Part shown: positions 43,624 through 52,363 of the stretch, piece by piece
Layout of the letters: every line of letters begins with the position of its first letter
Position numbering within the stretch: the first letter of the stretch is position 1
Assembly (NCBI RefSeq): GCF_902859695.1
Contig: NZ_CADIJL010000006.1
Coordinates: 62,001 to 126,000 of the forward strand
Direction: 5' to 3'
DNA: 64,000 bases
Source: Achromobacter ruhlandii
Lineage (GTDB): Bacteria > Pseudomonadota > Gammaproteobacteria > Burkholderiales > Burkholderiaceae_B
Position numbers and translations under genes: made by a program
Notes under the pieces: model-generated
What the model was told of the DNA's origin: nothing
Database searches by the model: none
The model's input: only the letters and a program-made list of their open reading frames with translations

Positions 43624-46176
43624 ATGAGCACAGCGACCTCAACGACCCTCAAGCAGACCCTGATCGTCATCGGCAACGGCATGGTCGGCCATCACTGCGT
43701 CGAGCAACTGATCGAGCGCGGCGCGCTGGCGCGCTACCGCATCCTGGTGTTCGGCGAAGAGACCCGGCGCGCCTACGATCGCGTGCACCTGTCCGAATAC
43801 ATCGGCGGGCGCGATGCCGAATCGATGGCCATGAGCGACGCCGCGTTCTATGAACGGCCGGGCCTGTCGCTGCGGCTGGGCACGCCGGTGCTGCGCATCG
43901 ATCGCCACGCGCGGCAGGTGGTGACGGCCGAGGGCAGCCATGGCTACGACAAGCTGGTGCTGGCCACCGGCTCCTATCCCTTCGTGCCGCCGATCGCCGG
44001 CGCCGACGGGGCCTCGCGCCTGGTGTACCGCACGCTCGATGACCTGGACCAGATCCGCGCGGCGGCCGATGGCGCCCGGCGCGGCGTGGTGGTCGGCGGC
44101 GGCCTGCTGGGCCTGGAGGCCGCCAACGCGCTCAAGTCGCTTGGGCTGGAAGCGCATGTGGTCGAGTTCGCGCCGCGCCTGATGCCGGTGCAGCTGGACG
44201 AGGCCGGCGGCGCCGCGCTCAAGGCGCGCATCGAGGCGCTGGGCGTGGGCGTGCACCTGTCGCGCGCCACGCAGGAAATCAAGGAAGGCACGCAATACCG
44301 CTACCGCATGCGGTTCGCCGAAGGCGCGCCGCTGGAAACCGACCTGATCGTGTTCTCGGCCGGCATCCGGCCGCGCGACGGCCTGGCGCGCCAGGCGGGA
44401 CTGACCGTGGCCGAACGCGGCGGCATTGCCGTCGACGGCTATTGCCGCAGCAGCGATGCGTCGATCTACGCCATCGGCGAATGCGCCGCGTTCGACGGCG
44501 CCATCTTCGGCCTGGTGGCGCCCGGCTACCAGATGGCGCGCGTCGCCGCCGCCGACCTCTGTGACGACGACAGCGCGCCGTTCGCCGGCGCCGATATGTC
44601 GACCAAGCTCAAGCTGCTGGGCGTGGACGTCGGCTCGATCGGCGATGCCCACGGCGCCACGCCCGGCGCGCGCAGCTATCGCTACATCGACGAGGCCGGC
44701 GCCTCGTACCGCCGCCTGGTGGTGTCGGCCGACGGCAAGCGCGTATTGGGCGCAGTGCTGGTGGGCGACAACAGCTACTACGACACCCTGCTGCAATACG
44801 CGCAGAACGGCATCGCGCCGCCGGCCGATCCGGCCAGCCTGATCCTGCCCGCCGGGCAGGCCGCGCCCATGCTGGGCGCGGCGGCGCTGCCGGCCAGCGC
44901 CACCATCTGTTCGTGCCACAACGTCAGCAAGGCCGCCATCTGTGACGCGCTGGACGGCGGCTGCGCCGACGTCGCCGGCGTCAAGGCCTGCACCAAGGCC
45001 GCCACCGGCTGCGGCGGCTGCGCGGCCCTGCTCAAGCAGGTGGTGGAACACGAACTGGCGAGCCGCGGCGTCGCGGTGGACAAGAGCCTGTGCGAGCACT
45101 TCGCCTACACCCGCCAGGAACTCTACGCCATCGTGCGGGTGCAGGGCATCGAATCGTTCGAGGAACTGCTGGCGCGCCATGGCCGCGGCCACGTCGGCTG
45201 CGACCTGTGCAAGCCCACCGTGGCGTCGATCCTGGCCTCGTGCTGGAATCGCCCGATCCAGGATCCTCACCTGGTGCCGCTGCAGGACACCAACGACACC
45301 TTCATGGCCAACATGCAGAAGAACGGCACCTATTCGGTGGTGCCGCGCATTCCGGGCGGCGAGGTCACGCCCGACGGCCTGATCGCGATCGGCGCGGTGG
45401 CCAAGAAATACAAGCTCTACACCAAGATCACCGGCGGCCAGCGCATCGACCTGTTCGGCGCGCAGTTGCACGAGCTGCCCGACATCTGGGCCGAACTGAT
45501 CGCCGCCGGCTTCGAGACCGGCCACGCCTACGGCAAGTCCACCCGCACCGTGAAGTCCTGCGTCGGCAGCACCTGGTGCCGCTACGGCGTGCAGGACAGC
45601 GTCGCCATGGCGCTGCGTATCGAAGACCGCTATAAGGGCCTGCGCGCGCCGCACAAGCTCAAGTTCGCGGTTTCGGGCTGCACCCGCGAATGCGCCGAGG
45701 CGCAAAGCAAGGACATCGGCGTCATCGCCACCGAGAACGGCTGGAACCTGTACGTGTGCGGCAACGGCGGCATGCGGCCGCGCCACGCCGAACTATTCGC
45801 CCAGGACCTGGACGACGCCACGCTGATCCGCTACATCGACCGCCTGCTGATGTTCTACATCCGCACGGCCGACAAGCTGCAGCGCACCTCGGTCTGGCGC
45901 GAGTCGCTGGAAGGCGGCCTGGATTACCTGAAGGCCGTGGTCATCGACGACAGCCTGGGGCTGGGCGCCGAACTGGAGGCGCAGATGCAGTTGGTGGTGG
46001 ACCGCTACGAATGCGAATGGGCCAATGCCCTGTCCGACCCGGAAAAGCTCAAGCGTTTCCGCACCTTCGTCAACAGCGCCGCGGCGGACCCGGACATCCG
46101 CTTCGTGCAGGAGCGCGGCCAGCCGCGCCCCGCGCCGGCCGCGCGCGTGATTCCCATCGCCGAGGAGCTTGCCTGA
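43624..46176 (+). CDS. nirB: Nitrite reductase (NADH) large subunit NirB
   Basis: An 850-residue cytoplasmic assimilatory nitrite reductase. Order of parts: an FAD/NAD(H) reductase domain (IVIGNGMVGHHCVEQL at the start, GVVVGGGLLGLEAANAL near 155); a BFD-like [2Fe-2S] cluster with Cys pairs from about 429 (CSCHNVS to TGCGGC); and a siroheme-[4Fe-4S] domain with Cys at about 645 and 651 (KSCVGSTWCRYG) and 685 and 689 (SGCTRECAEAQSKDIG). It reduces nitrite to ammonia. Start ATG at 43624. The stop overlaps the nirD ATG. Controlled by sigma-54, NtrC-type sites and the leader terminator. Confidence 0.92.
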   Translation: MSTATSTTLKQTLIVIGNGMVGHHCVEQLIERGALARYRILVFGEETRRAYDRVHLSEYIGGRDAESMAMSDAAFYERPGLSLRLGTPVLRIDRHARQVVTAEGSHGYDKLVLATGSYPFVPPIAGADGASRLVYRTLDDLDQIRAAADGARRGVVVGGGLLGLEAANALKSLGLEAHVVEFAPRLMPVQLDEAGGAALKARIEALGVGVHLSRATQEIKEGTQYRYRMRFAEGAPLETDLIVFSAGIRPRDGLARQAGLTVAERGGIAVDGYCRSSDASIYAIGECAAFDGAIFGLVAPGYQMARVAAADLCDDDSAPFAGADMSTKLKLLGVDVGSIGDAHGATPGARSYRYIDEAGASYRRLVVSADGKRVLGAVLVGDNSYYDTLLQYAQNGIAPPADPASLILPAGQAAPMLGAAALPASATICSCHNVSKAAICDALDGGCADVAGVKACTKAATGCGGCAALLKQVVEHELASRGVAVDKSLCEHFAYTRQELYAIVRVQGIESFEELLARHGRGHVGCDLCKPTVASILASCWNRPIQDPHLVPLQDTNDTFMANMQKNGTYSVVPRIPGGEVTPDGLIAIGAVAKKYKLYTKITGGQRIDLFGAQLHELPDIWAELIAAGFETGHAYGKSTRTVKSCVGSTWCRYGVQDSVAMALRIEDRYKGLRAPHKLKFAVSGCTRECAEAQSKDIGVIATENGWNLYVCGNGGMRPRHAELFAQDLDDATLIRYIDRLLMFYIRTADKLQRTSVWRESLEGGLDYLKAVVIDDSLGLGAELEAQMQLVVDRYECEWANALSDPEKLKRFRTFVNSAAADPDIRFVQERGQPRPAPAARVIPIAEELA

Positions 46177-46580
46177 TGCGTTCGAATGCCGTGATTGCCC
46201 TGCGCCCGGAGACCGCACGTGACGCCACGCCCGACGCCGCGTCGTGGCGCCCCGCCTGCACCCGCCGCGATCTGGTCGCCGATTCCGGCGTGGTGGCGCT
46301 GGTGGACGGCCGCCAGGTAGCCCTGTTCTATCTGCCCGCCGTTGCCGGCGAAACGCTCTACGCCCTCGACAACCGCGACCCGAAATCCGGCGCCAACGTC
46401 ATCGGCCGCGGCATCATCGGCCACCTGGCCGGCGAACTGGTGGTGGCCTCGCCGCTCTACAAGCAGCACTTCCGTCTGCGCGACGGCGCCTGTGTCGAAT
46501 ATCCCGATCAATCGCTGCGGGCCTGGCCCGTGCGTTTCAATGGCGATGCGGTGGAAGTCCAACCGCCCGCCATGGCTTGA
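46176..46580 (+). CDS. nirD: Nitrite reductase (NADH) small subunit NirD
   Basis: A 134-residue Rieske-fold subunit that lacks the Rieske Cys/His ligands, as is normal for NirD. The segment YALDNRDPKSGANVIGRGIIGHLAGE and the ending YPDQSLRAWPVRFNGDAVEV are typical. It is somewhat longer at the N-terminus than E. coli NirD. Its ATG shares one base with the nirB stop codon. Confidence 0.9.
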   Translation: MRSNAVIALRPETARDATPDAASWRPACTRRDLVADSGVVALVDGRQVALFYLPAVAGETLYALDNRDPKSGANVIGRGIIGHLAGELVVASPLYKQHFRLRDGACVEYPDQSLRAWPVRFNGDAVEVQPPAMA

Positions 46581-46591
46581 GGGCGACCGCC

Positions 46592-47881
46592 ATGCCGCAG
46601 CACGCCATGCCCTCGACCCTGCGCTTCCTCCTGGCCGCCCGCCGCAGCGAGCTGCACGGGCTGGAGGCGCTGGCCAGCACCTGCGAGCTGGCCACCCTGG
46701 TCAGCAAGCTGGTGCACGTGCTGCAGAAGGAGCGCGGTTCGTCCAACCTGTACCTGTGCGGCGGCCAGGACGCGCTGCGCCAGACGCTGGCGGGCCTCAG
46801 TTCCGACGCCAGCGCGGTCGAGGAAGAAGTGCGCCGCTTCCTCGACCGGCTGGAACCCGACGCCACCCGCAGCGCCGGCAAGGCGCGCCTGCTCAACTGC
46901 ATCGCGCACGCCCTGTACCGGCTGGACGAACTGCCGCGCACGCGCCGCGCCATCCGCGACCGCCGCGTGGCGGCCGAAGAGGCCGGCGCGGTCTTCACGC
47001 GGCTCATCGCCAGCCTGTTCGCGCTGGTGTTCGAAGCCGCCGATTCGTCGCTGGACGCCGGCGTCACGCGGCTGCTGGTGGCGTTGCTGAATTTCATGCA
47101 GGGCAAGGAACTGTGCGGCCAGGAGCGCGCCTATGGCGTCATGGGCTACACCGCCGGCTACTTCACCGAGGCGCAGAAGGCTCGCCTGTTGGAACTGGCG
47201 GACCTGCAGAAGCGCTGCTTCGACACCTTCGCGCAATACGCCGGCGCGGACGCGCTGGCCGTCTGGGAGCGGGTGGAGCAGGGCGCGGGCCCGGCGCTGC
47301 GCATGCGCGACATGGCGCTGCGGACTTCCGCAGCCGAACGCGTCGACGCCGGCCTGGCCGAGCTGTGGTTCGGCCTGTGCACCGAACGCATCGACGCGAT
47401 GCGCGCGGTCGAGAGCCTGCTGGCCGAGGCCCTCACCCTGCAATGTCACCGCCGCATCGTCGAGACGCGCGCCGAGCTGGACAACCACCGGCTGCTGCTG
47501 AGCCGTTTCGCCGACCGCGCCGGCGACGACACGCCGGCGATGCTGTTCCAGCTGCAAGGCCGCATTCTCGACGTGCCGCCGCAGGACGGCGTGGGCGAGG
47601 CCATGGAACGCTCCATCCTCGACCTGATGCGCGAGCAGGCGCAACGCCTGCGGCAGTCCGACGACGCGCTGGCGCTGGCGCGCGGCGCGCTGGAGGAGCG
47701 GCGCCGGGTCGAGCGCGCCAAGTGGCTGCTGGTCAGCCGCCATGGCCTGAGCGAGCAGGCCGCGCACGATCAGTTGCAGCGCGTTGCGATGGACCGGCGG
47801 CGCTCGCTCGACGACGTGGCCCGGCAGGTGCTGGCCGAGCTGGACGGCGCCGGCCTTCCCGATGACGCCGCGGCCGGCTAG
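46592..47881 (+). CDS. nasR: Nitrate-responsive antiterminator NasR (NIT-ANTAR)
   Basis: A 429-residue regulator. The N-terminal helical NIT domain (about residues 30-280) carries the nitrate-sensing family features LVHVLQKERGSSNLYL and LLNFMQGKELCGQERAYG. The C-terminal ANTAR domain (about 365-425; RRVERAKWLLVSRHGLSEQAAHDQL, DVARQVLAEL) binds RNA. In Klebsiella, NasR relieves a leader terminator of the nas operon when nitrate or nitrite is present. Both nasA and nirB here have leader terminators, so both are expected targets. Third gene of the nirBD operon. The gene end overlaps the convergent phosphoesterase by 4 bp. Confidence 0.88.
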   Translation: MPQHAMPSTLRFLLAARRSELHGLEALASTCELATLVSKLVHVLQKERGSSNLYLCGGQDALRQTLAGLSSDASAVEEEVRRFLDRLEPDATRSAGKARLLNCIAHALYRLDELPRTRRAIRDRRVAAEEAGAVFTRLIASLFALVFEAADSSLDAGVTRLLVALLNFMQGKELCGQERAYGVMGYTAGYFTEAQKARLLELADLQKRCFDTFAQYAGADALAVWERVEQGAGPALRMRDMALRTSAAERVDAGLAELWFGLCTERIDAMRAVESLLAEALTLQCHRRIVETRAELDNHRLLLSRFADRAGDDTPAMLFQLQGRILDVPPQDGVGEAMERSILDLMREQAQRLRQSDDALALARGALEERRRVERAKWLLVSRHGLSEQAAHDQLQRVAMDRRRSLDDVARQVLAELDGAGLPDDAAAG

Positions 47882-48690
47882 GCGTTTGGCACCTGCCACA
47901 AGGCGTCGGGCAGGAAGCCTTCCTGTTCGCCCTTCCTGGCGTAGCCCAGCGGATTGGCGACCACGCGGCAACCGTCCTTCACATAGTCCAGCGGACAGTG
48001 CAGGTGGCCGTGCATCCATAGGGCGGCCAGCGGCAGCAGGGTGTCCAGCGCGTTGCAGAAGCCGGCGGTGCCCGGCGTGACGCCATAGCGCGGATCGGCG
48101 CTGGCCAGGCTCGGCGCGAAGTGCGTGATGGCCACGGTCGGCCCGGCGAACGGCGTGCGCAGCGCCTGTTCCAGCCAGGCCTGGCAGAGCAGTCCCTGCT
48201 CGCGCATCTGTTCGGCCATGAACGGCGCGCCATGGCGCCGCATCTGTGCCTTCTCCAGATAGAAATCGGCGGCCCGGAACGCCTTGCCGCGCTTTGCCAG
48301 CACCTGCGTCAAGGTGTCGCCCGGCGCGGCCAGCGCGTCGAAATCGGTCCATAGCGTGGTGCCCACCAGGCGCACGCCGTCGAGCACCAGGGTCTCGCGC
48401 TCGAGCCAATGGATCCCCAACGCCTCGCACAGCGTGCGCAGCCGGTCGTGGGTCTCGTCGAAATCCAGGTTGTCGTATTCATGATTGCCCGGCACGTAGA
48501 CCACGGGCGTCGGCCAGCCATGGCGCGGCGAATAGCGGCCCAGGCCGAAGTCGTCCGTCGTCAGCCTGGAGCGCGGCTGGTACGAGCCGATGTCGCCGGC
48601 CAGCACCAGCAGGTCCGCGCCCGGGATGGGGTGGGCGACGAAGCCGGGATCGGATTCCAGGTGCAGATCGGACAGCAATTGAATTTTCAT
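47878..48690 (-). CDS. Metallophosphoesterase
   Basis: A 270-residue calcineurin-like phosphoesterase with the complete metal motif set: SDLHLE at the start, AGDIGSY, PGNHEYD, THFAP and HGHLH. The substrate is not evident; this subgroup is distinct from CpdA and from PdeM. Divergent from the MarR-GNAT gene, with two matching palindromes between them (48711-48745), so the two may share control. Start ATG at 48690. Confidence 0.8.
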   Translation of the reverse strand: MKIQLLSDLHLESDPGFVAHPIPGADLLVLAGDIGSYQPRSRLTTDDFGLGRYSPRHGWPTPVVYVPGNHEYDNLDFDETHDRLRTLCEALGIHWLERETLVLDGVRLVGTTLWTDFDALAAPGDTLTQVLAKRGKAFRAADFYLEKAQMRRHGAPFMAEQMREQGLLCQAWLEQALRTPFAGPTVAITHFAPSLASADPRYGVTPGTAGFCNALDTLLPLAALWMHGHLHCPLDYVKDGCRVVANPLGYARKGEQEGFLPDALWQVPNA

Positions 48691-48710
48691 GGGCCGGGGG
48701 CTTGTTTTGG

Positions 48711-48745
48711 TTGCGATTCGCAAGTAAATTAGTTGCGACCCGCAA
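48711..48745. promoter_or_regulatory. Twin TTGCG-N3-CGCAA palindromes (probable MarR operator)
   Basis: TTGCGATTCGCAA at 48711-48723 and TTGCGACCCGCAA at 48733-48745 are the same palindrome with different centres, 22 bp apart. They fill the divergent promoter between the phosphoesterase and the MarR-GNAT gene. A MarR-type dimer could bind each. Confidence 0.7.
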
Positions 48746-48762
48746 CTTCAGGACGCGTCATC

Positions 48763-49740
48763 ATGGATCTTATCGATTTTCCCACCCGTTCCCGGGAACA
48801 GACCATCCGCGACCTGCGGGAATTCTCGCGCAAGCTGGTGCGCGAACTGGGTTTCATGCGGCCGTCCCTGGCCGGCAGCGACCTGGCGCCGTCGGCCGTG
48901 CACGCGATCATCGAGATCGGCCTGCAGCCTGGTATCCAGGCGCGCGACCTGGCCCTGGTGCTGCGGCTGGACAAGTCCAATACCAGCCGCCAGGTCGCCA
49001 AGCTCGAAGCCGCCGGCCTGGTGGCGCGCGAGAGCGACAGCGGCGACGCGCGCGCCTCGCGCCTGTCGCTCACGCCCGCCGGCCTGGACCTGCGCAACCG
49101 CATCGACCAGTTCGCCACCGAGCAGGTCTCGCGCGCGCTGCGGCAGCTGGCCCCGCCCGACCAGGAAATCCTGGTGCGCTACCTGTCCTTGTATGCCGAC
49201 GCCTTGTCGCGCGAAAACCCCAACACCCGCGCCGCGCAGGCCAGCGACGCGATCGAGTCGCAGATCCAGGAAGGCTACGCGCCCGGCTGTATCGGCGACG
49301 TGGCCGGCCTGCACGCGCGCTACTACGCCCAGGCCGCCGGCTTCGGCGTGGTGTTCGAGCGCCTGGTGGCGACGGGGCTGGCGGCCTTCGCGGAGAGCCT
49401 GCCCGCGCCCGGCAAGAACCTGTGGCGCTACACCGACGGCAACCGCACGCTGGCCTCCATCGCCATCGACAGTGACCTCGCGGCGCGCACGGCGCATCTG
49501 CGCTGGTTCATTGTCGATGAATCGCTGCGCGGCATGGGCGTGGGGCGGGCCCTGCTGGCGCGCGCCATGGCCTTCGTCGACGCGCTCGACATTGACGAAA
49601 CGTATCTGTGGACCTTCAAGGGCCTGGACGCCGCGCGCCACCTGTATGAGTCGGCCGGCTTCGTGCTGACCCAGGAAGCCGAGGGCACGCAATGGGGCGG
49701 CGTGGTGGTCGAACAGCGCTTCAGCCGCCCGGCGCGCTGA
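48763..49740 (+). CDS. MarR regulator fused to a GNAT acetyltransferase
   Basis: A 325-residue two-domain protein. Residues about 1-150 are a MarR winged helix-turn-helix (LALVLRLDKSNTSRQVAKLEAAGLVARESDSGDARASRLSLT in pieces). Residues about 165-320 are a GNAT domain with the acetyl-CoA loop ESLRGMGVGRALLARAM and LYESAGF. Fusions of this kind are known in proteobacteria, but the acetylated target is not. It probably controls itself and the divergent phosphoesterase via the twin palindromes. Start ATG at 48763. Confidence 0.85.
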   Translation: MDLIDFPTRSREQTIRDLREFSRKLVRELGFMRPSLAGSDLAPSAVHAIIEIGLQPGIQARDLALVLRLDKSNTSRQVAKLEAAGLVARESDSGDARASRLSLTPAGLDLRNRIDQFATEQVSRALRQLAPPDQEILVRYLSLYADALSRENPNTRAAQASDAIESQIQEGYAPGCIGDVAGLHARYYAQAAGFGVVFERLVATGLAAFAESLPAPGKNLWRYTDGNRTLASIAIDSDLAARTAHLRWFIVDESLRGMGVGRALLARAMAFVDALDIDETYLWTFKGLDAARHLYESAGFVLTQEAEGTQWGGVVVEQRFSRPAR

Positions 49741-49907
49741 CCTCGCGCTGACGCATCTGGACACACACTGAGGCCGCGCGCACGCGCCGCGGCCCGCTTC
49801 GACGCGTCCGCTTTCACGGCGCTGTCACTTCGCGTTCCTAGACTCGCTGGGGTCTTGCCGATGCTTCGCGGCAAGGTTGGTCCTCCTCTTTCCAAAGAAC
49901 CTCCCCC

Positions 49908-50066
49908 ATGCCCTCCACGTGTCTCGCAAGAACCCTTGCCGCGGTCCTGTTCGCCGCCGCCACGCTCGTCGCCTGTGGCGGCGACGACGATTCCCCGGAT
50001 GATCCCGCCCCGCCGCCGACCACCGAACAACCCAAGCCCGCGCCGCAATTGCGTTGCGCGCCATGA
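49908..50066 (+). CDS. Small Asp-rich lipoprotein (hypothetical)
   Basis: A 52-codon frame starting ATG at 49908 encodes a signal peptide (RTLAAVLFAAATL) with a lipobox VAC, then GGDDDSPDDP and a Pro/Thr-rich tail. That is a convincing small-lipoprotein layout. The opening of the larger lipoprotein at 58614-59936 (AACNGGGDDDD) is similar in style. A moderately good ribosome site is not visible. It ends 40 bp before the phospholipase gene and may be cotranscribed with it. Confidence 0.5.
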   Translation: MPSTCLARTLAAVLFAAATLVACGGDDDSPDDPAPPPTTEQPKPAPQLRCAP

Positions 50067-50106
50067 GCGGCGGTTGCGCCGACCTCCACGAATCCGAGTC
50101 CACCCG

Positions 50107-52350
50107 ATGACCTCCCGCCGCAACTTTCTCCAGACCGCCGCCGGCGCGGGCTTTGCCGCCGCCGCGCTCGCCGCATTTCCGCCCAGCATCCGCCGCGCCC
50201 TCGCCATTCCCGCCAACAACGCCACCGGCACCATCAAGGATGTCGAGCATGTGATCATCCTGATGCAGGAGAACCGCTCGTTCGATCATTACTTTGGCAC
50301 GCTCAAGGGCGTGCGCGGTTTCGGCGATCGCTTCCCCATTCCGCTGGCCAACGGCCGCAGGGTCTGGCAGCAGCAGCGCGCCAATGGCGCCGTGCTGACG
50401 CCGTTCCATATCGACGGCAGCAGCCACAACGCGCAGCGCGCCGCCGGCACGCCGCACAGCTGGGACGACAGCCAGAAGGCCTGGGACGGCGGCCGCATGG
50501 CGCAATGGCCCACGCACAAGAACGATATCTCCATGGGCTACTTCAAGGAAAGCGAGATCCCGTTCCAGTTCGCGCTCGCCAACGCCTTCACCCTGTGCGA
50601 CGCCTACCATTGTTCGATGCACACCGGCACCGACGCCAACCGCTCGTTCCACCTGACCGGCACCAACGGCGCCGTGCCCACCAACACCGCCTTCGTCAAC
50701 AACGAATGGGACTGGATCGACGGCCTGCCGGCCAACGTCAACAAGGGCTACACCTGGACGACCTATGCCGAGCGGCTGGAACGGGCCGGCGTCAGCTGGA
50801 TCTCGTACCAGAACATGCCCGATGAATGGGGTGACAACATGCTGGGCGCGTTCCGCGCGTTCCGCCAGGCCAACGTGAGTTCCGGCTATCCGGTGTCCAG
50901 CGGCGGCGAGCCCGGCGTGCCTTATGCCAACACCGGCCAGGCGCTGCCGTACAAGGCCTACGATCCGGCCACCGACAACGCCGCCAACCCGCTCTACAAG
51001 GGCGTGGCCAACACGCTGCCGGGCGCCGCGCCCGAGAACTACCTGGACGCCTTCAAGCGCGACATCCGCGAAGGCCGCTTGCCACAGGTAAGCTGGATGA
51101 ACGCGCCGTCCATCTATTGCGAACACCCGGGCCCGTCCAGCCCCGTGCAGGGCGCCTGGTTCCTGCAGGAAGTGCTGGATGCGCTGACTGCCGTGCCCGA
51201 GGTCTGGAGCAAGACGGTGCTGCTGGTGAATTTCGACGAGAACGATGGCTACTTCGACCACGTGCCGTCGCCGTCCGCGCCGTCGCGCGATGCCGGCGGC
51301 ACCCCTGCCGGCAAGACCACGCTGGCCGATGCCGACATGGCGTTCGAGTACTTCACGCACGCCTCGCCCGCCGGCAGCACAACCCAGCCGGCGATCAAGG
51401 ATGGTCGCGTCTACGGCCCCGGCCCGCGCGTGCCGATGTTCGTGATCTCGCCCTGGAGCCGAGGCGGCTGGGTCAACTCGCAGGTGTTCGACCACACCTC
51501 GGTGCTGCGTTTCCTGGAGGCGCGCTTCGGCGTGGCCGAGCCCAACATCAGCCCCTTCCGCCGCGCGGTCTGCGGCGACCTGACCAGCGCCTTCAACTTC
51601 AAGACGCCCAACGCCGAGGCGCTGCCGACGCTGGCCGGGCGCGCCACGCGCGCGGCCGCCGATCAGTTGCGCAGCGCGCAGGAAGCCCTGCCGCAGATGC
51701 CGCTGCCCACCGACATGCAGCTGCCGCTGCAGGCCAGCGGCACGCGCCCGTCGCGCGCGCTGCCCTACGAACTGCACACCAGCGCGCGCTGCGCCGCGGC
51801 CGGCACGGTGGAACTGGTGTTCGCCAACACGGGCACGCAGGGCGCGGTGTTCCACGTCTATGACCGCTATCACCTGGACCGGCTGCCGCGCCGCTACGCG
51901 GTCGAGGCCGGCAAGACGCTGTCCGACACCTGGAACGCGCTGCTGGACAACCTGGGCAGGTACGACCTGTGGGTGCTGGGCCCGAACGGCTATCACCGCC
52001 ATTTCAAGGGCGACACCCACCGCATCGCCGACAGCGGTTCGCTGCCCGAGATCCGGGTCTGCTACGACATTGCCAATGGCGAGGTCTACGCCGAGTTCCT
52101 CAACACCGGCGCCAACGCCTGCACCTTCACCGTGACGCCGCAGGCCTACCGGCAGGACGCGCCGTTGGCGCTGGAGGTCGCGGGCGGGGGCAAGGCCACG
52201 CGCAATTGGAACCTGGCGGCCAGCGGCCAGTGGTACGACTTCGCTGTCACTTGCTCCAGCGACCCGACGTTCCACCGCCGCTTCGCCGGTCGCGTCGAGA
52301 CCGGCGCGCACACGGTCAGCGATCCGGCCATGGGCGTGGCCGACGCCTGA
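50107..52350 (+). CDS. TAT-exported phosphocholine-specific phospholipase C
   Basis: A 747-residue enzyme of the PlcN/PlcH/AcpA family. It starts with a twin-arginine signal (SRRNFLQTAAGAGFAAAAL). The catalytic domain has the family motif LMQENRSFDHYFGTLKGVRGF, then HTGTDANRS, WMNAPSIYCEHPG and LLVNFDENDGYFDHV. Two C-terminal beta domains follow (about 510-745; SARCAAAGTVELVFANTG, YDIANGEVYAEFLNTG). Periplasmic or secreted; it hydrolyses phosphatidylcholine-type lipids and may serve phosphate or choline scavenging. Start ATG at 50107. Confidence 0.88.
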   Translation: MTSRRNFLQTAAGAGFAAAALAAFPPSIRRALAIPANNATGTIKDVEHVIILMQENRSFDHYFGTLKGVRGFGDRFPIPLANGRRVWQQQRANGAVLTPFHIDGSSHNAQRAAGTPHSWDDSQKAWDGGRMAQWPTHKNDISMGYFKESEIPFQFALANAFTLCDAYHCSMHTGTDANRSFHLTGTNGAVPTNTAFVNNEWDWIDGLPANVNKGYTWTTYAERLERAGVSWISYQNMPDEWGDNMLGAFRAFRQANVSSGYPVSSGGEPGVPYANTGQALPYKAYDPATDNAANPLYKGVANTLPGAAPENYLDAFKRDIREGRLPQVSWMNAPSIYCEHPGPSSPVQGAWFLQEVLDALTAVPEVWSKTVLLVNFDENDGYFDHVPSPSAPSRDAGGTPAGKTTLADADMAFEYFTHASPAGSTTQPAIKDGRVYGPGPRVPMFVISPWSRGGWVNSQVFDHTSVLRFLEARFGVAEPNISPFRRAVCGDLTSAFNFKTPNAEALPTLAGRATRAAADQLRSAQEALPQMPLPTDMQLPLQASGTRPSRALPYELHTSARCAAAGTVELVFANTGTQGAVFHVYDRYHLDRLPRRYAVEAGKTLSDTWNALLDNLGRYDLWVLGPNGYHRHFKGDTHRIADSGSLPEIRVCYDIANGEVYAEFLNTGANACTFTVTPQAYRQDAPLALEVAGGGKATRNWNLAASGQWYDFAVTCSSDPTFHRRFAGRVETGAHTVSDPAMGVADA

Positions 52351-52363
52351 CGGACGGGGGCGG

